DNA of 12,768 bases from Gammaproteobacteria bacterium UBA2168. Lineage in GTDB: Bacteria > Pseudomonadota > Gammaproteobacteria > Pseudomonadales > Azotimanducaceae. The stretch covers positions 1-12,768 of the forward strand of contig DCWG01000046.1 in the NCBI GenBank assembly GCA_002327525.1, written 5' to 3'. Position 1 is the first letter of the stretch, and every line of letters begins with the position of its first letter. Shown here piece after piece: positions 6,969 through 12,768 of the stretch. The translations under genes and the position numbers were made by a program. The notes beneath the pieces are model-generated. The model made no database searches. It had not been told where the DNA came from and was given only the letters and a program-made list of their open reading frames with translations.

Positions 6969-7008
6969 GCGCTCTAGAGGAAGGAGCATGTGCAGCTCGA
7001 AGAATGCA

Positions 7009-7776
7009 TCATGCGTTTTTTTCGAGAAAAGCCAGCACTGCCGAATTAAAGCCAGGGGCTGCCTCGATGTTGACCGAGTGACCGCCCTGTAGATCGGCCA
7101 CCTCGAGATCCGGATGACGTTCACGCAGCCAGGCCAGATCTTTCTGGAAAGAGCGTTCATAAAGCCCGTTGGTCAGCAAAACAGAGGCCTGGACACGTGC
7201 CAGCCGTTCGGTGCAATCCAGTTCGGCGCTGAGGCGCGCTCCCCGGGTGATGACCGCCGGGTCCATGCGGTCGGCACTCTCCACGAGTGCCTGTTTGATG
7301 TACTCAGGAAAGCGCCGGGCGTTGATAGGGTGGTACGGTAACCGGCGCAGGAGTTCGACATCGGATGCCGGCAGTCGTTTGGGCGCTCGTCGTTCCTCGC
7401 CTGGGCGGTCGGCTCGCAGTCGTCCAAACGCAGAGCGGGAGTTGGTGACGATGAGCGCGCTGCAGCGCTCGGGATGCCGCAGCGCGTAGTGCACCGTCAA
7501 GCCGGCGCCGTACGATTGACCGATCAGGGCCCAACGATGCAGACCGAGCTGCTCGCGAATACGTTCGAACTGCCGAATGTACTCATCGGTGCTGAAGGCG
7601 GATTCGTCAGGCAGGGGTGAATCGCCATGGCCCCAGAGTTCCACCATGACCAGGAAATGCCGTCTGCTCAGGGCTTGTTCGTTGGCAAGCCACTGCGCGT
7701 TGCTCGACATGAAGCCGTGCAGCAACATAATGGCGGGAGCATGCGGGCTACCGGTTGTCCTGAACGACAGTTCCAT
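7009..7776 (-). CDS. Alpha/beta-fold hydrolase
   Basis: This 255-residue soluble protein starts at ATG 7776-7774 (MELSFRTTGS), with AGGGA eight bases upstream; a GTG seven codons earlier (7797) has no Shine-Dalgarno site. Motifs: oxyanion HGF (20-22), ELWGHGDSP (46-54), nucleophile elbow GQSYGAG (86-92) with Ser88, and GGHSVN (231-236) with His233. The acid position after the sixth strand reads NGLYE (203-207), so Glu207 rather than the usual Asp may complete the triad. There is no signal peptide. The family hydrolyses esters, thioesters or C-C bonds of ring-cleavage products (MhpC/BphD-like); the substrate cannot be read here. The gene converges with the racemase remnant and diverges from the CoA-transferase gene, with a 419-base gap between. 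Confidence 0.93.
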   Translation of the reverse strand: MELSFRTTGSPHAPAIMLLHGFMSSNAQWLANEQALSRRHFLVMVELWGHGDSPLPDESAFSTDEYIRQFERIREQLGLHRWALIGQSYGAGLTVHYALRHPERCSALIVTNSRSAFGRLRADRPGEERRAPKRLPASDVELLRRLPYHPINARRFPEYIKQALVESADRMDPAVITRGARLSAELDCTERLARVQASVLLTNGLYERSFQKDLAWLRERHPDLEVADLQGGHSVNIEAAPGFNSAVLAFLEKNA

Positions 7777-7812
7777 ACCTTCGTTCCCTGAAATCACTTC
7801 TAAAGTTGATTC

Positions 7813-7839
7813 TGTATAAGTAATTTAATTATTTGAAAA
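7813..7839 (-). promoter_or_regulatory. Weak candidate promoter for the hydrolase gene
   Basis: In the AT-rich stretch, the minus strand has TATACA (7818-7813) as a -10-like box and TTTTCA (7839-7834) as a -35-like box, 15 bases apart, shorter than the optimum. It is about 40 bases from the ATG at 7776. The AT-richness is clear; the exact boxes are not. Confidence 0.25.
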
Positions 7840-8099
7840 TACTGAACTTAATGCACCGAATAGGACGCTTCGAGCCACCATTGGCAACTGGCGACTGCCT
7901 AGATTTTACGCTGTTCTTCGGTACACGCGACATCGTGCGACGGCGTTTTGTCAATCTCGCCAATCGACGCGTACAGCCCACGGCCGTAATCGCCATACCG
8001 GATCGGAAAATGGGGCGCGATGGTTGCGAGGTCAAAATCAGATGCTCACCAAAGGAGTGATGAACGGCGCTCGGGGCACGGGAACGACGTGGTGATCGG

Positions 8100-8119
8100 A
8101 ATCGGGGAGAAAACCGATT
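8100..8119. promoter_or_regulatory. Short inverted repeat upstream of the CoA-transferase (possible operator)
   Basis: AATCGG (8100-8105) and CCGATT (8114-8119) form a perfect 6-bp inverted repeat with an 8-base A-rich loop, about 80 bases before the ATG at 8196. It could be a regulator site or a small hairpin. No regulator can be tied to it from sequence alone. Confidence 0.25.
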
Positions 8120-8128
8120 GGAGCGTTT

Positions 8129-8193
8129 GAGGATCGACCAGCGCGAGGTGCTGCTCAAGCGCCGGCGGACGGCGTAGAGTGGAGGTTCGACCA
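8129..8193 (+). repeat. Direct repeat GAGGwTCGACCA spanning the ribosome binding site
   Basis: GAGGATCGACCA (8129-8140) recurs as GAGGTTCGACCA (8182-8193), 11 of 12 bases identical, 53 bases apart. The second copy contains the GGAGG ribosome binding site of the CoA-transferase gene, ten bases before its ATG. It may be a short tandem-type duplication of the leader or a regulatory repeat. Confidence 0.35.
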
Positions 8194-8195
8194 AC

Positions 8196-9419
8196 ATGCG
8201 CAAGGACACTATGAAACGACGCACCGGGCCGCTGTCCGACATTACCATCGTCGATTGCACCATGGCGCTCGCGGGCCCTTTCGGCACTGCCATGCTGGCC
8301 GACCTGGGTGCCGACGTGATCAAGGTGGAGCCCCCGCACGGAGATGGTTCGCGCAGCGTGCCCCCGTTGCCTCCTGATTACGCCAACCCGAATGCCGAGG
8401 AACCGGGTGCGGTCGACTTCGGCGGATATTTCGCCAGCATCAACCGTAACAAGCGCAGCATCGTACTGGACTTCAAGCATGAAGCAGACCGTGAGGCGCT
8501 GCTCGCGCTGTGCGAGAAGGCGGATGCCATCGTTGAGAACATGCGGGTGGGTGTAATGGACCGGCTCGGGATCGGCTATGAGGTCGTACGCAAACGCAAT
8601 CCGCGGATCGTGTATGGCTGCATCCGTGGATTTGGTGATCCGCGTACCGGTGAGAGTCCGTATGCCGAGTGGCCCGCCTACGACATCGTTGCCCAGAGCA
8701 TGAGTGGTCACGTACACATAACCGGCCCCGAGGGTACGGTGGGACATCCGAGCGGTGTCAGCGTGGGCGACATCTACCCCGGTACGCTGATGGCGCTCGG
8801 CGTGGTGTCCGCCATCCATCATGCGCGTGTCACGGGCGAGGGTCAGTTCATGGACGTTGCAATGTACGATGGCATGCTCGCCTTTGCCGAGACGGTGCTA
8901 GCCAACTACGGCTATATCGGCCACCAACTCGGCCCCCGCGGCCAGCACCATCCCAATTTGATGCCGTTCGGTCTGTTTCCGACCAGGGATGGCGGGGTGG
9001 CTATCGCGGCACCTGGCCCTGGTCATTGGCAAGCACTGTGCGAGGCGATGGACCGCACCGACCTGCTGGAGGACGAACGCACCAAAAACACCTTCGTAAG
9101 GCGGCGTAATCAGGACTTCGTGGAGGGTGAGATCGTCGAGTGGAGCATGCGGCACACCAGACAGGAGATAATGGATCTGCTGGGTGGCAAGGTGCCGTGC
9201 GGTCCCGTAAACACTGCCGAGGACATCTTCGCCGATCCGCACGTGCGCGCGCGCGAAATGATCAGCGAGTTCGAGCTGCCTGGGGACAACCCGACCGTGT
9301 CCATAGTTGGCAGCCCGATCAAATACACCAAATCCGAAACAGGCCTCTATCGGCGCCCGCCGAAGCTCGGCGAGCACACCGAGGAGATTCTCTCGGAGTT
9401 CGACATCAAACGAGAGTGA
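8196..9419 (+). CDS. CaiB/BaiF (class III) CoA-transferase
   Basis: This 407-residue cytoplasmic enzyme would exchange CoA between a thioester and a free acid through an aspartyl-CoA anhydride. Landmarks in order: DCTMALAGPFGTAMLADLGA (20-39), ADVIKVEPPHGD (39-50), FASINRNKRSIVLDFK (79-94), NPRIVYGCIRGFG (135-147), AYDIVAQSMSG (161-171) and SVGDIYPG (189-196), where Asp192 aligns with the catalytic Asp of formyl-CoA transferase and racemases. GEGQFMDVAMYDG follows (204-216), and the end has GSPIKYTKSE and a K-L-G-E-H-T motif, all usual for the family. Length is normal. GGAGG lies ten bases before ATG 8196; an internal ATG at 8211, also preceded by AAGGA, is an alternative. It keeps the segment missing from the relative at 6010-6879. 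The acid substrate is unknown; racemase activity is less likely because the G-H-D histidine is Ala-Tyr-Asp here. Confidence 0.95.
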   Translation: MRKDTMKRRTGPLSDITIVDCTMALAGPFGTAMLADLGADVIKVEPPHGDGSRSVPPLPPDYANPNAEEPGAVDFGGYFASINRNKRSIVLDFKHEADREALLALCEKADAIVENMRVGVMDRLGIGYEVVRKRNPRIVYGCIRGFGDPRTGESPYAEWPAYDIVAQSMSGHVHITGPEGTVGHPSGVSVGDIYPGTLMALGVVSAIHHARVTGEGQFMDVAMYDGMLAFAETVLANYGYIGHQLGPRGQHHPNLMPFGLFPTRDGGVAIAAPGPGHWQALCEAMDRTDLLEDERTKNTFVRRRNQDFVEGEIVEWSMRHTRQEIMDLLGGKVPCGPVNTAEDIFADPHVRAREMISEFELPGDNPTVSIVGSPIKYTKSETGLYRRPPKLGEHTEEILSEFDIKRE

Positions 9420-9502
9420 CCTTGCGTGGGGGATGAGTGGATCATCGACGAATCCGGGCGTGTGGGTTCTGGTAGTCTGTGCGCGCGTTTCTAGAGTAGT
9501 TT

Positions 9503-10579
9503 ATGAGCAAGATCCTCAACCTCGATATCGGTGCCGGCACCATGGATGTGCTGTATTTCGATACCGAAGCAGATAATCACTACAAGGCCGTGGGGCGTTC
9601 GCCGGTACGCACCACTGCGGAACGGGTGCTCGCGGCACCCGGGAACCTGCTGATCACGGGTGTCGAGATGGGAGGAGGCGCGGTTTCACAGGCGATACGT
9701 CGGCGAGCCGCCGAGAGGCGGGTGCTGATTACCGCCAGTGCGGCCATGACCCTTTCTCACGATCCTGATCGGGTGCGGGCCATGGGTGTCGAGGTGATCG
9801 AGGACGCTGCAGCCACTGAGCATTCGGAGGCGGACGGGCTGACCACCATCGCGCTGGGCGACCTCGAAACTGAACGGATTCGGGGCATCGTCAAGGGTTT
9901 TGGTGTGCCATTCGAGTTCGATGCCGTCGGCATCTGTGTCCAGGACCACGGACTCGCGCCGCCTGGTGTCTCGTCGCTGGATTATCGCCACAATCACTAC
10001 CGGGCACTGCTCGACATCGAACCCACTCCCGCGGCGCTGCTGCACGCCGGTGACGAGATTCCCGATGACATGCCAAGGCTCCGCGCCGTTCGCGATTCGG
10101 CTCAGGTGTTGCCGAGCGACGCGGTTTACCTGATGGACAGCGGTATGGCCGCCGTGCTCGGCGGGACATTGGACCCGAGGGTTCGCGAATCCAGGCACGC
10201 CATCATCCTCGATATTGCTACGTCGCATACGGTGGCGGCGAGTTTTGCCGGTGATGATCTCTGCGCGTTCGTCGAGTACCACACGAAGGACATACGCGTG
10301 GACGATGTCGCGCTGCTGCTGCGCGATCTCGCCGACGGGCGGCTCGAACATGAAAAAGTACTCGCCGCGGGTGGTCACGGGGCTTATACGCGCTGCGCGG
10401 TGGGTTTCGACAGCCTGGATATCATCCTTTCCACTGGTCCTCGCCGCGCCATGCTGACCGGCTGCGGCCTGGACCTGGTTCCCGGCGCACCTTTCGGTGA
10501 CAACATGATGACCGGCGCAGTAGGTCTGCTCGAGGCTATACGAAGGCGGGAGGGTTGGGAGGAACTGCCGAGCATCTAG
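9503..10579 (+). CDS. DUF1786-family protein with ASKHA-like nucleotide-binding motifs
   Basis: This 358-residue soluble protein opens with ILNLDIGAGTMDVLYFD (4-20), a typical phosphate-1 motif of the actin/Hsp70/sugar-kinase fold. A second acidic motif, ILDIATSHTVAA (235-246), would be phosphate-2, and GGHGAYT (290-296) lies near the adenosine-motif position. CVQDHG (145-150) is a signature I associate with DUF1786 proteins, often labelled putative pyruvate formate-lyase activating enzyme, although no radical-SAM CxxxCxxC motif is visible, so that label is not supported. It probably binds a nucleotide or phosphorylates or activates a small substrate or enzyme; function unknown. It starts 83 bases after the CoA-transferase on the same strand, so the two may be co-transcribed. 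The Shine-Dalgarno site is weak (TAGAG before ATG 9503). Its 3' end faces the monooxygenase remnant. Confidence 0.85.
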   Translation: MSKILNLDIGAGTMDVLYFDTEADNHYKAVGRSPVRTTAERVLAAPGNLLITGVEMGGGAVSQAIRRRAAERRVLITASAAMTLSHDPDRVRAMGVEVIEDAAATEHSEADGLTTIALGDLETERIRGIVKGFGVPFEFDAVGICVQDHGLAPPGVSSLDYRHNHYRALLDIEPTPAALLHAGDEIPDDMPRLRAVRDSAQVLPSDAVYLMDSGMAAVLGGTLDPRVRESRHAIILDIATSHTVAASFAGDDLCAFVEYHTKDIRVDDVALLLRDLADGRLEHEKVLAAGGHGAYTRCAVGFDSLDIILSTGPRRAMLTGCGLDLVPGAPFGDNMMTGAVGLLEAIRRREGWEELPSI

Positions 10580-10630
10580 GTGCGATACTGCACGCGCGCG
10601 GCGTCCTGCCGGTGTGGGCTGGAGCCCCTT

Positions 10631-11080
10631 CTACGCGGGTAGCGGTAGGTGGCGCTCGAGTAGTTCCGCGGGTGTCGCGTCCAGTGGTTTCCGGTGCGCT
10701 GCGACGAATCTGTCGGGGCGAAGGAGCACCGCATGCTCGCAAGCGCAGGGTGAGTAAGTGGTGTCGGGTTCCTGCTCCTGCTGGAACAGAGCGGATGCGA
10801 GTTCCAGGCCGAAGATCACGCCCGTGTAGCTCCCATACTGGAAGTTGGCGCGGCAGGCCTCGTCGAGGCGCTCACCGCACTTGTAGGTGCCGTAGAGCCT
10901 GGCGACGGTGGCAGCGTTTTTCAGGGCGATCATCGTGCGGCGCACCGCTTCAGGATGAAACTCCTAGTGATAGGTATCGAGGATGGAGACCGGCGCCACA
11001 CCTCTCACGACGTAGGCGTGTTTCCACAACAGGTTGTAAGCATCGCCCGGCAGGCCCGCAGCGTCGAATCTGCGGCTCAT
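10631..11080 (-). pseudogene. FAD-dependent aromatic monooxygenase (PheA/TfdB-like) remnant with in-frame amber stop
   Basis: Read from 11080 down, the minus strand gives RRFDAAGLPGDAYNLLWKHA, then Y-V-V-R-G-V-A-P-V-S-I-L-D-T-Y-H, then TAG (10966-10964), then EFHPEAVRRTMIALKNAA, continuing to TAG at 10633-10631. The D-A-x-N-L-x-W-K-L-A-x-V-x-R-G-x-A-P-x-S-L-L-D-T-Y pattern is the FAD-domain end of PHBH-fold phenol or polyketide hydroxylases. Codons read correctly on both sides of the stop, so TAG most simply replaces GAG (Glu). The FAD-binding first ~300 residues (G-x-G-x-x-G, G-D-A-A-H) are absent; the sequence directly upstream is the GST-like gene. Near the end, T-Y-S-P-C joins ACEHAVLLRPDRFVA, the final strand of the C-terminal thioredoxin-like domain, so most of that domain is also missing. 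Clearly nonfunctional. Confidence 0.8.
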
Positions 11081-11098
11081 CGTCCGAAGAAGCAGCCG

Positions 11099-12235
11099 CT
11101 ATGCGGTCACGAGCCGATTATTGCGGCGAAGGATTGTCGTTGTGAGCGGAACATTGATCAGGTTTGTGGCAACCCCCGCCCCCAGCATCCGTTCCACACG
11201 GACGCGGTGCTCTTTCGACAGTGACTGGAAATACCCCTGCGCGCGCTGTGTCAGCCAGAGACCGTGGAGATTGGCGGCATGGGAGTGTTCAATCCCCTCA
11301 TGCAGCACCTGCTCAGGTGGCAGCGCCGGTTGATCGACGTCCGGGTTCAATTCGTAGCCCGGAGAGGGCGCCAGGCGTGCCATGGCTTGATTGAAAGCAA
11401 TCGCACCCAGAACGAACTGCCCGCCGTACTCTCGTGCGATGTACCCGAGAATCGCCAGCGAGGTTTCAGGCACGACATCTTCCGCGAGATACTCGACCGG
11501 TGTGCTGGCGAATTCGGGCGAGCGAACCTCAGGTACGATCATGTGTTCCACCCACCTGAACACCCTTGGTGCGTTGTGCTGCATGACGCGCAGACCTGCG
11601 GGGTCACGACCGAGGTGAGCGTGCATTGCGCCCATGATGGCGTAGTCCGCTGCAGACGGGTGGCCGCCGAGAAAGTAAGGATGGTGGAGCAGATGTGCTT
11701 CGAACAAGGACAGTAGTTGCAGGTACTGCTCATCCAGCGCCTCAGTGAAGGCCGGTGTGGACTCTGGCAATCCGTAACTCGTCATTCGTTCGGCAATCAG
11801 ATTACCGTATTTCAACAGGTCTTCATCGCTTCCCTGAGGCCTGAAGGATCGTCCAAAGTCTTTCTTCACGAAACTGTCGTTTTCTTCGAACATCCAGCGA
11901 TGCAGCCAGGCGAGCCTGATGAGGCCTTCACTCGCCATCAGCTCCATCAGGTGGACGAACACCCGCTGCCTGGGGGTATCGGGAATGGCCGGCAGGTTGG
12001 GAAATCGTACTTCCAGATAGTCCTGAATTTCCACGCTGTCCTGTATGACATTTCCTTCGGGGGTCAGCAGTTGCGGGATGCGATGGCTTCCCGATGCGGG
12101 TCTGACCTTGTTGCGGAACATGGGATCACTCGGTAGCCGTTCAACGAACGGAATACCTTTCTTTCGCAGGTAGGATCTGGTTTTCGCGGTGTAGTAGGAG
12201 GCGTAGGAACCGTACAGCGTGTATCCATTTTCCAT
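11099..12235 (-). CDS. Glutathione S-transferase-like protein with C-terminal extension
   Basis: This 378-residue protein starts at ATG 12235-12233 with AAGGA eight bases upstream. The N-terminal thioredoxin-like domain begins YTLYGSYASYYTAKTRSYL (5-23) and includes the cis-proline motif HRIPQLLTPEG (51-61) and the glutathione gamma-Glu contact QDSVEIQDYLE (65-75). The all-helical C-terminal domain contains FLGGHPSAADYAIMGAMHAH (188-207), a standard GST capping motif. About 130 extra residues follow, including His-rich EGIEHSHAANLHG (303-315), beyond the ~220-240 of ordinary GSTs; some proteobacterial GST-like proteins have this longer form. It could conjugate or reduce electrophilic intermediates, or isomerise a ring-cleavage product. 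Which residue (Ser10, Ser13, Tyr14 or Tyr15) activates glutathione is unclear. It sits between two broken genes and starts one base after the stop of the aldo/keto reductase stub, suggesting former operon membership. Confidence 0.9.
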   Translation of the reverse strand: MENGYTLYGSYASYYTAKTRSYLRKKGIPFVERLPSDPMFRNKVRPASGSHRIPQLLTPEGNVIQDSVEIQDYLEVRFPNLPAIPDTPRQRVFVHLMELMASEGLIRLAWLHRWMFEENDSFVKKDFGRSFRPQGSDEDLLKYGNLIAERMTSYGLPESTPAFTEALDEQYLQLLSLFEAHLLHHPYFLGGHPSAADYAIMGAMHAHLGRDPAGLRVMQHNAPRVFRWVEHMIVPEVRSPEFASTPVEYLAEDVVPETSLAILGYIAREYGGQFVLGAIAFNQAMARLAPSPGYELNPDVDQPALPPEQVLHEGIEHSHAANLHGLWLTQRAQGYFQSLSKEHRVRVERMLGAGVATNLINVPLTTTILRRNNRLVTA

Positions 12236-12236
12236 A

Positions 12237-12383
12237 TCAGGGTTCCTTTACGGTTCTATCGTGGTAGATGCGCCCGCTCTCCGCTTTTCCGACACCGATG
12301 CTGCGCTCGGTGCCGAAGGTCATGGCACCCAGCGCGAGTTCCGATACCCGTAGCCCACTGTTTCCGAGCGGCCGGTATTTCAC
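12237..12383 (-). pseudogene. Aldo/keto reductase, truncated to its first ~48 residues
   Basis: From GTG 12383-12381, preceded by GGGAG seven bases upstream, the minus strand reads VKYRPLGNSGLRVSELALGA, then M-T-F-G-T-E. This is the very characteristic first strand and loop of aldo/keto reductases (Y-R-x-L-G-x-S-G-L-x-V-S-x-L-x-L-G-x-M-T-F-G). After KAESGRIYHDR the homology ends, and TVKEP with TGA (12239-12237) closes the frame one base before the GST-like gene. The normal enzyme has about 320-350 residues and a catalytic Asp/Tyr/Lys/His tetrad, none of which is left. The frame has no stop before TGA, so the loss is a deletion. Five residues after the break could be the old C-terminal tail, which cannot be verified here. 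Confidence 0.75.
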
Positions 12384-12420
12384 ACCTTCACTCCCAGAAC
12401 ATCGAAAGGCCTGGGTGCAG

Positions 12421-12768
12421 TTACTTGACGATGCACTTGCCGTTGTTGATGGAAACGACGTGCGTTCCTTGATGCGTACTCGGAAGCTGACGACGCTGCC
12501 GTCTTTCCACATCTCCACGATCTGGGTCTCTCCCGAAAATACCGGTGAGCAGAAGCGTACGTCGAAGCCAGCCTTGCGCGCGAATTCGGGATCACAGTGC
12601 AGTGGATTACGGTCGCCGCACAGCGCATACGCCATGGCCTGGTCAATAGGTCCGGGCATCTCACATACCGCATCGGGTTCCCGGTCGGGCAGCGTGTGCG
12701 GTACCGGTGCGCGTTCCGACTGGCCGCCGAAGCCGCCGTCGCCCCGGGCAAAGGTGGTCGAGGTGATG
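12421..12768 (-). pseudogene. MaoC-like enoyl-CoA hydratase 2, partial, internally deleted and frameshifted
   Basis: The gene enters from the right edge: ARGDGGFGG, then LPDREPDAVCEMPGPIDQA, then M-A-Y-A-L-C-G-D-R-N-P-L-H-C-D-P-E-F-A. The Y-x-L-x-G-D-R-N-P-L-H-x-D-P-x-F-A motif is the hydratase-2 signature, carrying the catalytic Asp and His of (R)-specific peroxisomal MFE-2-type hydratases. After K-A-G-F the next residues are DVRFCSPVFSGET (from 12563), which belong to a later strand. The usual R-P-I-L-H-G-L-C-T-Y-G helix and loop, roughly 40-45 residues, are missing. A one-base loss near 12462 then shifts the frame: H-V-V-S-I-N-N-G-K-C-I-V-K followed by TAA (12423-12421) is the proper end. 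It would have hydrated trans-2-enoyl-CoA made by the dehydrogenases. It lies upstream of the aldo/keto reductase stub on the same strand. Confidence 0.82.

Larger units (their letters stand above)
7777..8195. other. Divergent intergenic region, gene-free
   Basis: These 419 bases separate the hydrolase (-) from the CoA-transferase (+). The left 75 bases are unusually AT-rich for the window (7798-7860) and probably hold the hydrolase promoter. Nearer the CoA-transferase lie a short inverted repeat and a direct repeat, listed separately. A minus-strand frame between 8045 and a stop at 7901-7899 reads like protein (for example HFPIRYGDYGRGLYASIGEI) but has no start, and I do not recognise it. A plus frame 7833-8060 ends at CCAAAGGAGTGATGAAC, which looks like a gene junction but leads only to an 11-codon frame. 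Both may be remnants of lost genes. Confidence 0.4.

Noticed and set aside
6981..7083. Small plus-strand ORF after a strong GAGGAAGGAG sequence, ATG at 6988
   Set aside because: It overlaps the hydrolase 3' end on the opposite strand, the spacing from GGAG to ATG is only one base, and the product (MCSSKNASC...) is not protein-like.
8046..8822. Long minus-strand open frame of 258 residues
   Set aside because: It lies antisense to the well-supported CoA-transferase gene and its leader, is His/Arg-rich and has no recognisable domain.
9686..10378. Minus-strand open frame of 230 residues
   Set aside because: It is antisense to the DUF1786-type gene, whose motifs and length are convincing; the composition is shadow-like.
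10616..10627. GGGCT/AGCCC hairpin as a terminator for the DUF1786-type gene
   Set aside because: It has a five-base stem with a two-base loop and no following T-run, which is too weak to call.

Overview
The window looks like a proteobacterial chromosome of moderately high GC, probably a gammaproteobacterium, although no rRNA, tRNA or housekeeping gene is present to fix the taxon. It is an accessory catabolic region dominated by CoA-dependent lipid enzymes: three acyl-CoA dehydrogenases (ACADs), two class III CoA-transferase/racemase genes (one broken), an alpha/beta hydrolase, a GST-like protein, and remnants of a MaoC hydratase, an aldo/keto reductase and a flavin monooxygenase. This gene mix resembles steroid or branched-chain acyl side-chain degradation regions. 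The substrate is inferred, not shown.

Layout. 1-714 (-): a gene of unknown function that runs off the left edge. 715-1562: mostly non-coding, with a 56-residue ORF (1104-1274) and fragments of possible decayed genes. 1563-2182 (+): a TetR regulator split by a one-base frameshift. 2289-3494 (+): an intact ACAD with the usual catalytic glutamate. 3506-3558: a REP-like imperfect palindrome between convergent genes. 3573-5920 (-): a two-gene ACAD operon with an ATGA overlap. One subunit carries a relocated catalytic base and the other has none, as in alpha2beta2 steroid-type ACADs. 6010-6879 (+): an alpha-methylacyl-CoA racemase-like gene lacking its N-terminus and about 70 internal residues, including the racemase histidine. 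7009-7776 (-): an alpha/beta hydrolase. 7777-8195: a divergent intergenic region with small repeats. 8196-9419 (+): an intact CaiB/BaiF CoA-transferase. 9503-10579 (+): a DUF1786-type protein with ASKHA-like nucleotide-binding motifs. 10631-12768 (-): in transcription order, a broken MaoC hydratase, an aldo/keto reductase stub, an intact GST-like gene and a broken flavin monooxygenase.

How the genes fit together. The CoA-transferase could load or exchange CoA on an acid, a racemase would set the alpha-methyl configuration, the ACADs would introduce the double bond, the MaoC hydratase would hydrate it, and the hydrolase or monooxygenase could act on ring or ester parts. TetR may control the adjacent ACAD.

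The most striking property is the high density of decaying genes. Five genes are clearly broken: TetR, racemase, monooxygenase, MaoC and aldo/keto reductase. Three of them have an internal segment missing while both flanks remain recognisable. They sit between intact, well-kept genes with good ribosome binding sites. I found no CRISPR array, tRNA, intact transposase or integrase.
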